Assembly (NCBI GenBank): GCA_017520365.1
Contig: JAFXFQ010000182.1
Coordinates: 1 to 6,094, forward strand
Length of the DNA: 6,094 nucleotides
Direction of reading: 5' to 3'
DNA from: Clostridia bacterium
Lineage (GTDB): Bacteria > Bacillota > Clostridia > Oscillospirales > CAG-272
A program made the position numbers and the translations under genes. Below are positions 1-5,629 of the stretch, piece after piece. The notes below the pieces were generated by a model. The model saw only the letters and a list, made by a program, of their open reading frames with translations, searched no databases and was not told the DNA's origin. Within the stretch, counting starts at the first letter, position 1, and each line of letters starts with the position of its first letter.

Positions 1-724
1 CCTCGCATCTTGCTTCTGTTTCTTCGATGAGGTCGTATTTCTTATATCTCTCATCAACCACGTCCTCAAGCACCTGGGGATCAATGTAGAGAGAGTTTAC
101 AATATTCTTCTTTCTTTCATTGTTGTGTCCGCAAGCTGCCCAAGGCTTTTCGGGGATATCACGGCGGGGGATGGAATTGAAGTCAACGGGCTCCATCATC
201 TGACCGAGAGCACCGTCGCAAAGGATCATGGCGGGCATTCTGTAAATGTCTGCCATATCGAAAGCTTCAACTGTCATTGTAGCCATTTCCTGAACAGAGG
301 AGGGGGCGAGAACGAGAAGTCTCAGGTCGCCGTGTCCAACGCCGCGGGTAGCCTGATAGTAGTCCTGCTGGGAGGGCTGAATGCCGCCGAGACCGGGACC
401 GCCTCTCTGTACGTTAACGATAACGCAGGGAAGGTCGCAACCTGCCATATAGCTGATACCCTCGCTCTTAAGAGAGATTCCGGGGGAGGAGGAGGAGGTA
501 ATAACTCTTGTTCCTGCGGCAGCGGCACCGAGAGTCATATTGATAGCCGCAACCTCGCTCTCAGCCTGGAGGCAGAGACCGCCGACCTTGGGAAGCTTTT
601 TTGCCATATACTCAGAAAGCTCTGTCTGAGGTGTGATAGGATAGCCGAAATAATACTTGCAGCCGCAATTGATAGCTGCCTGTGCAATAGCCTCGGTACC
701 CTTCATAAGTACTTTATCTGCCAT
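1..724 (-). CDS. vorB: 2-oxoacid:ferredoxin oxidoreductase alpha-type subunit VorB (N-terminal part, cut by window edge)
   Basis: This subunit belongs to the ferredoxin-dependent enzymes that oxidatively decarboxylate 2-oxoacids (branched-chain 2-oxoacids for VOR) to acyl-CoA, reducing ferredoxin in the cytoplasm. The visible 241 residues start MADKVLMKGTEAIAQAA and hold the family landmarks in order: GYPITPQTE near 27-35, LQAESEVAA near 52-60, the SSSSPGISLK stretch near 77-86, and QRGGPGLGGIQPSQQDYYQ near 106-124. Family members are usually about 350-370 residues, so roughly a third is missing at the left edge. The ATG at 724-722 is preceded by AGGAGA with about 7 bases of spacing, and that site overlaps the stop of the ferredoxin gene, so the two are translationally close. 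Substrate is uncertain: VorB and KorA (2-oxoglutarate) are similar, but the conserved blocks resemble proteins annotated as VorB (3-methyl-2-oxobutanoate dehydrogenase subunit). The beta (TPP) and gamma subunits should follow to the left. Confidence 0.93.
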   Translation of the reverse strand, partial: MADKVLMKGTEAIAQAAINCGCKYYFGYPITPQTELSEYMAKKLPKVGGLCLQAESEVAAINMTLGAAAAGTRVITSSSSPGISLKSEGISYMAGCDLPCVIVNVQRGGPGLGGIQPSQQDYYQATRGVGHGDLRLLVLAPSSVQEMATMTVEAFDMADIYRMPAMILCDGALGQMMEPVDFNSIPRRDIPEKPWAACGHNNERKKNIVNSLYIDPQVLEDVVDERYKKYDLIEETEARCE

Positions 725-736
725 GATACTTCTCCT

Positions 737-949
737 TTACACGTCTTTTTCTACCTTGATGACGCAATCGGGGCACATCATTGCACACATTGCGCAGGCG
801 ATACATTTTTCCTGCTCTGTAATAACAGCAGGGTGATAGCCCTTAGCATTAAGGGTATCTTTTGCAAGGGCGATTATTTTTTTAGGGCAGGCTGTAACGC
901 ACAGTCCGCAGCCCTTACATGAATCAGATTTAAAAGTAACTTTGTTCAT
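737..949 (-). CDS. Two-cluster 4Fe-4S ferredoxin, probable delta subunit of the 2-oxoacid:ferredoxin oxidoreductase
   Basis: This 70-residue electron carrier has two complete cluster motifs: C11-x2-C14-x2-C17-x3-C21-P and C49-x2-C52-x2-C55-x3-C59-P. Each supplies three cysteines to one [4Fe-4S] cluster and the fourth to the other, as in bacterial 2[4Fe-4S] ferredoxins. It most likely passes electrons from the TPP/Fe-S core of the oxidoreductase to soluble ferredoxin, the role of a VorD/PorD/KorD subunit. The frame stays open upstream to an ATG at 1042, but the start at 949 is chosen because an AAAAGGAGA ribosome site lies 6 bases before it and the protein then begins MNKVTFKSDSCKGCG, typical of the family. 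The longer reading would overlap the ATPase gene and add an unlikely N-terminus. The gap to vorB is 12 bases, so the two are almost certainly co-transcribed. Confidence 0.93.
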   Translation of the reverse strand: MNKVTFKSDSCKGCGLCVTACPKKIIALAKDTLNAKGYHPAVITEQEKCIACAMCAMMCPDCVIKVEKDV

Positions 950-955
950 TTTGTC

Positions 956-964
956 TCTCCTTTT
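956..964 (-). promoter_or_regulatory. Ribosome binding site that fixes the ferredoxin start
   Basis: On the minus strand this reads AAAAGGAGA, 6 bases before the ATG at 949. It decides in favour of the 70-residue ferredoxin over a longer in-frame reading starting at 1042. Confidence 0.8.
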
Positions 965-986
965 GAACAAGATTAATATACAAAAA

Positions 987-1667
987 TCAGAATATCTGCT
1001 TTGTAACGTTTTTAATTGGGAAAAGCTTTTCTCCAATTGCACTTATTTCTCCCGTGTACTCGGGGCAGTACGATGTAAAGAGAAGGGGAAGGCCGCAGAG
1101 AGAAGATACCTTCTTCGCATAATCAAGAGATCCGAGCACGTCATCTACTGTTGTTTCAACGCCGATTGAGCTGTTGTTGACAACAGCAGTGCATTTCAGG
1201 TGAGAGACCTCCTCGATCATTCTCATCAGATCAGCCGCCGCCTCAGGGTCAGAGATCAGAGGACGATACTTTGAAATGACGTATATCATCTCGTAGCCGC
1301 ACTCCTTTATAAGCTCCGAATACATACCGAGGGCCGCTGCACCGTCGTCTCCGCCCACGTCTATAAAAGATATGGTTTCGGAGTCCTTGTTGAACAGAGA
1401 ATACAGCTCCGGAGGAAGGCTGGGGATATCAACGTTTGTATTGGCAAATTCGGGCATAATAGGTGTGATGCCCATTTCTGAAAGCTCTCGCGCATTGTCC
1501 GCCGCACGGAAATACGGATTGACCGTATCAATATCCGCAAGGGCTACCTTAGCCTCGGGATAGCGTTTTTTGTAGAGCATTGCAAGGTTTACAGAAACGT
1601 TTGTCTTGCCGCTGCCGTAATGACCGCATATGATCTTTATCCTTCTTTTATCTTTCATGCAGGCCAT
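987..1667 (-). CDS. P-loop ATPase of the MinD/ParA/CobQ superfamily, function unassigned
   Basis: A cytoplasmic nucleotide-binding protein of 226 residues. The P-loop is GHYGSGKT at 15-22. A switch-like ADIDTVNPYF follows at 44-53, FIDVGGDD at 101-108 fits the Walker B/switch II region, and VVNNS at 162-166 fits the base-recognition strand. This layout matches the CobQ/CobB/MinD/ParA nucleotide-binding domain. The position of the signature lysine in the deviant Walker A (GKGGxGKT) carries histidine 16 instead. There is no CxxC motif of the kind used by Mrp/Nbp35 Fe-S carriers, and no membrane-targeting helix is evident. Start choice is not firm: the first ATG (1667) has AAGGA only 4 bases upstream, while a second ATG three codons later (1658) starts MKDKRRIKIICGHYG, more like relatives, with GGAAGG 10 bases upstream. 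It lies 37 bases before the ferredoxin and appears to head the operon. A maturation or regulatory role for the oxidoreductase is inference. Confidence 0.85.
   Translation of the reverse strand: MACMKDKRRIKIICGHYGSGKTNVSVNLAMLYKKRYPEAKVALADIDTVNPYFRAADNARELSEMGITPIMPEFANTNVDIPSLPPELYSLFNKDSETISFIDVGGDDGAAALGMYSELIKECGYEMIYVISKYRPLISDPEAAADLMRMIEEVSHLKCTAVVNNSSIGVETTVDDVLGSLDYAKKVSSLCGLPLLFTSYCPEYTGEISAIGEKLFPIKNVTKQIF
1014..1038. repeat. Inverted repeat / stem-loop inside the 3' end of the ATPase gene
   Basis: The arms AATTGGGAAAAG (1014-1025) and CTTTTCTCCAATT (1026-1038) pair along nearly their full length, with one bulged base at 1032. The centre AAAAGCTTTT is a perfect palindrome. It encodes IGEKLFPI near the protein's C-terminus. 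No U-tract follows on either strand, so it is not a standard intrinsic terminator. Confidence 0.6.
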
Positions 1668-1694
1668 ACCTTCCTTGAAATAAGTTTAGATAAC

Positions 1695-1723
1695 ATTATA
1701 TCACAGCTTTATCTTTGTGAAAA
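1695..1723 (-). promoter_or_regulatory. Predicted promoter of the leftward ATPase-ferredoxin-vorB operon
   Basis: The minus strand carries TATAAT (1700-1695) with an extended -10 TG one base upstream (TGATATAAT). The best -35 at 17-bp spacing is TTTTCA (1723-1718), matching TTGACA at four of six positions. Transcription would start near 1688, leaving a leader of about 20 bases that contains the AAGGAAGG ribosome site. The extended -10 offsets the weak -35. Confidence 0.6.
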
Positions 1724-1780
1724 GGGGTTTTTATAGTTTTTTCTTGCAATTTTTTTAAAAAATTAAATAAATATTTTAAT

Positions 1781-1806
1781 AATTATTTGAAATAGTCAAT
1801 TATTTG
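1781..1806 (+). repeat. Pair of 9-bp direct repeats around the cdaA -35 box
   Basis: AATTATTTG occurs at 1781-1789 and again at 1798-1806, 17 bp apart. The first copy runs into the -35 hexamer and the second ends at the TG of the extended -10. Such placement would suit a regulator-binding site, but in DNA this AT-rich chance is a real alternative. Confidence 0.35.
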
Positions 1807-1815
1807 TGCTATAAT
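1787..1815 (+). promoter_or_regulatory. Predicted strong sigma-A-type promoter for cdaA-cdaR and downstream genes
   Basis: TTGAAA (1787-1792) and a perfect TATAAT (1810-1815) are separated by 17 bp, and a TG one base before the -10 makes it an extended -10 promoter (TGCTATAAT). The AT-rich stretch from about 1728 to 1786 could act as an UP element. The start point is expected near 1822, giving a leader of about 44 bases before the GTG start of cdaA, too short for a structured riboswitch. Confidence 0.8.
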
Positions 1816-1853
1816 TAAACTCGTATAAGTATTTTTATTCCTATTTGCGGTAC

Positions 1854-1858
1854 AGGGG
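1854..1858 (+). promoter_or_regulatory. Ribosome binding site that fixes the GTG start of cdaA
   Basis: AGGGG lies 7 bases before the GTG at 1866. The frame is open up to a TTG at 1845, but that codon has no ribosome site and the AGGGG falls inside the longer reading, so 1866 is the better start. Confidence 0.75.
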
Positions 1859-1865
1859 TGATTTT

Positions 1866-2762
1866 GTGTTAAAGAAAGGTTGGTTGTCGGATCTTCTGAC
1901 AGGTGTTTTTAACATTGTTCAGTCCATTCAATGGGTTGATATCATAGATATTCTTGCAGTATCCGTTGTTTTTTATTTCGTATACAAGTTCATCCGCAAC
2001 AAGCGTGCGGGTAAGCTTATCACGGGTATTCTTCTTCTGCTTATAGCGCTTCTTATTTCCGAGATTACGGGTATGCATGCGCTTCAGTTCATTTTTGAGA
2101 ACTTTTTCCAGGTAGGAGTTATAGCCCTTGTTATACTTTTCCAGCCTGAGCTTCGCTCTGCTCTCGAAAAAATGGGTGGTACCGGCCTTAAGGGTCTCAA
2201 GACTATAACTGATAAGAACAATGAGGTAAATCTTGTTATTCGAGAGGTATCTGCGGCTGCCACAGAAATGGCGGCTACCAAAACAGGTGCGCTTATCGTT
2301 TGTGAACGATCTACAAAGCTTGGCGATATAGTCGCAACAGGCAGTATCGTGGATGCGCAGGTAAATTCATTCCTTCTTCGCAATATATTCTTTAATAAAG
2401 CGCCTCTTCACGACGGTGCAACAATAATTTCCGGAGGCAGGATCTATGCGGCAGGCTGTCTGCTTCCTTTGTCTGCACAGAGCGACATAAACCGTGATCT
2501 CGGCACGCGTCACCGTGCTGCTCTCGGCCTCAGTGAGAACAGCGATGCTGTAATAATCGTGGTATCTGAGGAAACAGGCATTATTTCCATTGCAGTTGAC
2601 GGTACTCTCAACCGAGGGTATGATCTTGATTCACTGCGTGCACGACTTACTGAGCTTCTCGTTCAGGAGTCCGATAAGGAGCAGGTGCGCCCCCAGAGAA
2701 CAAAAAAAAGAAAAGCAGTAATAAAAAGCAAGGAGGCGGAAAAAGCAGATGAAGAAGAATAA
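1866..2762 (+). CDS. cdaA: Membrane-bound diadenylate cyclase CdaA (c-di-AMP synthase)
   Basis: CdaA condenses two ATP into cyclic di-AMP, the second messenger that controls potassium, osmotic and cell-wall balance in Firmicutes. With the GTG start the protein has 298 residues. Three hydrophobic segments lie near residues 25-43, 50-67 and 76-92, followed by ILFQPELRSALEKMG, the usual entry to the DAC domain. The catalytic signatures are intact: DGA at 183-185 (in KAPLHDGATII) and RHR at 215-217 (in GTRHRAALG), then VVSEETGIISIA. Compared with the usual length of about 270-280 it carries an extra charged tail from about residue 275, rich in Lys, Arg and Glu. The end overlaps cdaR by 14 bp, indicating coupled translation. 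A near-consensus promoter lies upstream. Family assignment is very secure. Confidence 0.96.
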   Translation: MLKKGWLSDLLTGVFNIVQSIQWVDIIDILAVSVVFYFVYKFIRNKRAGKLITGILLLLIALLISEITGMHALQFIFENFFQVGVIALVILFQPELRSALEKMGGTGLKGLKTITDKNNEVNLVIREVSAAATEMAATKTGALIVCERSTKLGDIVATGSIVDAQVNSFLLRNIFFNKAPLHDGATIISGGRIYAAGCLLPLSAQSDINRDLGTRHRAALGLSENSDAVIIVVSEETGIISIAVDGTLNRGYDLDSLRARLTELLVQESDKEQVRPQRTKKRKAVIKSKEAEKADEEE

Positions 2763-4014
2763 GTTTTTTTCAAGCATTCACCGTCTTCACTTGATCCCGA
2801 AGCTTGTTTGCGTTATGTTTGCCTTCATTTTCTGGATATACGTTATGGAGGTTGATAGTCCGGAGCATACCGAGACCTTTGAGGGAGTGTCTGTGACTGT
2901 AGTTGGTGCATCCACTATTGATAACGAAAGAAATCTTTCCGTTTTCAGCGGCTACGATGCCATGGTTGACGTTACGGTAAAGGGACAGAAAAGCCTTATT
3001 GCAAGGTATACTAAGGAGGACATTATCGTGATGGTGGATGTCTCCGACGTTACTACCACAGGTCTCTTCAATCTGGAGCTTCATTACGATCTTCCCGCCG
3101 GAATCACCTTTGTAGAGTCATCTGTCAGAGAGATTGAGCTTTTTATTGACAAAAAGGCCACCAGAAGCATTCCGGTTGAAACTGACATAAAGGGATATAA
3201 GATAGCATCGGGAAAGTATTCTCTCGGTGACGTTACCTGTGACGTTGAAGCTGTTACCGTTACGGGTCCCGAAATGCGCGTAAATGAGATATACAAGGCT
3301 GTTGTTGAAAAAGATCTTGAGCAGATGCTTCTTACCGAGACCTTTGAGACAGACGGTACCATCGTTCTCAAAAATGAGTTTGGAGAGAACATTGAGAGCA
3401 AGTATATTAAGGTTTCCAAGACGAATGCAGAGCTGAACATCCCCGTATACGTAAAGGAATACAAGCCTCTCAGATGCGAGTCTGTTCACGGACTTTTTGA
3501 CTCTAAGAACTTTGTTATTGAGCCTAAAAGCATTTTAATTCAGGGAGACCCCGAAATCGTTAACAGAATTGAATATATTTCTCTCTCAAAGATTAACGAG
3601 AAAGAGTTTATGCAGGACGGTACTGCTACCGAGACCATAAACATTCCCGATAACGTTGAGCTTGTTGCAGGTCAGCCCACCCACGCTACGGTCACTGTTG
3701 ATCTTCCCAACACATTTAAGACTGATTACGTTGAAATAACGGAATTTGACCTTATCAATGCAGGCGACCGCGAATTCACCGTGATCAATGAATCCTTAAG
3801 GATCACAATAGTCGGAGACAGAGCGGCTGTCAACTACGTTGTTGAGTACCCCGAATGTGTTACAGTTACCGTTGACCTTACGAATTTCCAGGATGTATCC
3901 GGAGAAATTAAGGTGCCATGTATAGTAAGCTTTGACGTTGATCCCGGCAGGGGAATTGTTTATGAATACAACGTCAATTATGATGAGTATTATGTAAAGC
4001 TGGAGGCTCAATGA
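2749..4014 (+). CDS. cdaR: YbbR-domain protein CdaR, regulator of CdaA
   Basis: CdaR is a membrane-anchored extracytoplasmic protein that binds CdaA and modulates c-di-AMP synthesis. This 421-residue protein has a short cytoplasmic N-terminus rich in Lys, one membrane segment near 16-34 (PKLVCVMFAFIFWIYVMEV), and then a long region with the beta-strand pattern of YbbR repeats. I place about four repeats, roughly 43-133, 138-230, 231-320 and 326-418; the boundaries are approximate. Recurrent marks are the repeat starts such as SIPVETDIKGY and NIPVYVKEY and the ends such as ATVTVDLP. The ATG at 2749 lies inside the end of cdaA, with AGGAGG at 2731-2736. The stop overlaps the start of the next gene in an ATGA. 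Position directly after cdaA is the classical arrangement, which supports the name. Confidence 0.92.
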   Translation: MKKNKFFSSIHRLHLIPKLVCVMFAFIFWIYVMEVDSPEHTETFEGVSVTVVGASTIDNERNLSVFSGYDAMVDVTVKGQKSLIARYTKEDIIVMVDVSDVTTTGLFNLELHYDLPAGITFVESSVREIELFIDKKATRSIPVETDIKGYKIASGKYSLGDVTCDVEAVTVTGPEMRVNEIYKAVVEKDLEQMLLTETFETDGTIVLKNEFGENIESKYIKVSKTNAELNIPVYVKEYKPLRCESVHGLFDSKNFVIEPKSILIQGDPEIVNRIEYISLSKINEKEFMQDGTATETINIPDNVELVAGQPTHATVTVDLPNTFKTDYVEITEFDLINAGDREFTVINESLRITIVGDRAAVNYVVEYPECVTVTVDLTNFQDVSGEIKVPCIVSFDVDPGRGIVYEYNVNYDEYYVKLEAQ

Positions 4015-5591
4015 GCAGCCGTATAATCGTTGATAATATAAGGATCCCCGTTTCAGCCGACGACAGGGAAGCTATGCAGATAGCAGGGAGGCTTCTCCGA
4101 AAGAACGGCATATCCTTTAAGAAGGAGACTCTCCACGTTCATAAAAAGTCAGTGGATGCAAGACGTAAGAACAATATAACTTTCGTTGTATCCGTATGTG
4201 CCGAAAGCGAAGCGGATATTTCCGATACCAAAGCTATCAGCGGAGTGCGCTTTGTCAGCGATGAAAAGCTGAGCTTTGGATGCGGTACAGAAAGGATGGA
4301 TGGTAGACCTTATATTATAGGCTTTGGTCCTGCAGGTATCTTCTGCGGTATCATTCTTGCAATGCACGGCCTCCGACCTGTCATTCTTGAAAGAGGATCC
4401 TGTGTCGAGGAAAGAGTTTCCAAAATTGATGCCTTTTATAAAACCGGCATCCTTGACACTGAGACCAATATTCAGTTTGGCGCAGGCGGTGCCGGCACAT
4501 TTTCGGACGGAAAGCTTGTTACAAGGATAGGTGACTCCAGAACCTCATTTGTTCTTAAAAAGCTTCATGAGCTTGGTGCTCCCGAAAGCATATTGTGGAA
4601 TGCAAAGCCTCATGTTGGAACTGATGTCTTAAGGAACGTAATTTCCAATGCAGATAAGCTTATAACCTCTCTCGGAGGCGAGATACATTATAATACCAAG
4701 GCAGAATCCGTAGGTGATGGTTACGTTGTTGTCAACGGCGAAAAGATCCGCTGCGGTGTCGTTATCCTTGCTCCCGGCCACTCTTCAAGAGACACCTACG
4801 AGAAGCTTTTGGCTATGGATTTCGCTGTTGAGGCAAAGCCTTTTTCCATCGGTGTGCGGGTGGAGCATCTCCAATCAGAGCTAGACCGTGCCATGTACGG
4901 TGACGAGTCTCTTTTCGAAAAGCTGGGTCATGCAGAGTATCAGCTTTCCCACAGAGTAGGAGACAGAGGTGTTTATACCTTCTGTATGTGTCCCGGCGGT
5001 GAGGTCATGGCTGCTGCCAGCGAAGAGGGCGGTGTTGTTACAAACGGTATGAGCCGCCATGCACGAGACGGAAAAAATGCCAACGCAGCTGTTGCAGTAT
5101 CAGTTCTGCCTTCCGATTTTTCCGGCAGTCCTATGGGTGCCATTGAATTTCAGCGCCGTCTTGAAAGAGCTGCCTTTGCAGCAGGCGGCAGTACTTATGC
5201 GGCTCCCTGCCAGTCTGTAGGAGCTTTCTTTGAGGGCAAGGCAGGCGGCTTTGGCGAGAGAATAATTCCTTCATATATGAACTCAAACGTAAAAGGCGCA
5301 GATTTTAATAAGCTTCTGCCCGATTTTGCCGTATCTATGCTCAAAAGCGGACTTTCGGTCTTCGGCAAAAGGATCGCGGGATACGATGCGCCTGATGTGC
5401 CCCTGACAGGTATTGAAACAAGAACCTCAGCCCCTGTACGCATTCTCAGAGATGACCGTCTTGTTGCCATAGGTCGTGACAGGATCTATCCCTGCGGGGA
5501 GGGAGCAGGATACGCAGGCGGAATTACGAGCGCTGCTGTTGACGGTATCCGTGTTGCTGAGGCAATACTTTCACGTTTTGCGAGGGAATAG
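4011..5591 (+). CDS. FAD-dependent oxidoreductase (COG2509-type flavoprotein), substrate unknown
   Basis: A 526-residue cytoplasmic flavoprotein. The first 100 or so residues form a separate N-terminal domain containing KKSVDARRKNNITFVVSV (about 45-62), a block I recall as typical of this family. A Rossmann-type FAD site follows: IIGFGPAGIFCG (102-113) ending in the acidic ILER (125-128). Further family marks are FGAGGAGTFSDGKLVTR (156-172), ILAPGHSSRDTYE (252-264), FSIGVRVEH (278-286), CMCPGGEV (325-332), and the C-terminal FAD-contacting PCGEGAGYAGGITSAAVDG (494-512). No membrane segment or signal peptide is seen. Members are annotated only as FAD-dependent or NAD(P)/FAD-dependent dehydrogenases; I know of no proven reaction. 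The ATGA overlap with cdaR and a GGAGG 4 bases upstream show tight coupling. It occupies the place where glmM often follows cdaR. A link to c-di-AMP or envelope synthesis is inference. Confidence 0.88.
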   Translation: MSSRIIVDNIRIPVSADDREAMQIAGRLLRKNGISFKKETLHVHKKSVDARRKNNITFVVSVCAESEADISDTKAISGVRFVSDEKLSFGCGTERMDGRPYIIGFGPAGIFCGIILAMHGLRPVILERGSCVEERVSKIDAFYKTGILDTETNIQFGAGGAGTFSDGKLVTRIGDSRTSFVLKKLHELGAPESILWNAKPHVGTDVLRNVISNADKLITSLGGEIHYNTKAESVGDGYVVVNGEKIRCGVVILAPGHSSRDTYEKLLAMDFAVEAKPFSIGVRVEHLQSELDRAMYGDESLFEKLGHAEYQLSHRVGDRGVYTFCMCPGGEVMAAASEEGGVVTNGMSRHARDGKNANAAVAVSVLPSDFSGSPMGAIEFQRRLERAAFAAGGSTYAAPCQSVGAFFEGKAGGFGERIIPSYMNSNVKGADFNKLLPDFAVSMLKSGLSVFGKRIAGYDAPDVPLTGIETRTSAPVRILRDDRLVAIGRDRIYPCGEGAGYAGGITSAAVDGIRVAEAILSRFARE

Positions 5592-5629
5592 CTTGATTTG
5601 ATTTATTTTTTAGTTAAGGATATATAATA

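Noticed and set aside
482..499. GGA-type microsatellite with repeated Shine-Dalgarno-like GGAGG on the plus strand
   Set aside because: On the coding strand it encodes the conserved SSSSPG stretch of VorB through TCC codons. No plus-strand gene starts after it.
125..922. Long plus-strand open frame of 265 residues opposite vorB and the ferredoxin gene
   Set aside because: It is the antisense shadow of two well-recognised genes. Its product resembles no family I know, and its start lies within vorB with no ribosome site.
942..1169. Plus-strand 75-residue open frame across the ATPase end and the ferredoxin upstream gap
   Set aside because: It is antisense to the ATPase C-terminus, with no ribosome site and no recognisable features.
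1749..1764. T7A6 near-palindrome as a possible bidirectional terminator
   Set aside because: It has no G+C stem and lies between two divergent promoters, where no transcript needs to end. It fits better as AT-rich promoter flank.
1816..1865. Possible c-di-AMP (ydaO-type) or other riboswitch in the cdaA leader
   Set aside because: The predicted leader is only about 44 bases with no visible helices, far too short for that class.
2770..3489. Several minus-strand open frames opposite cdaR
   Set aside because: They are shadows of a securely identified gene, lack ribosome sites, and show no recognisable domain.
5593..5628. TATAAT at 5623-5628 as a recJ promoter
   Set aside because: It lies between the ribosome site and the ATG, so transcription would begin inside the coding sequence. 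The candidate -35 boxes are 19 or 24 bp away.
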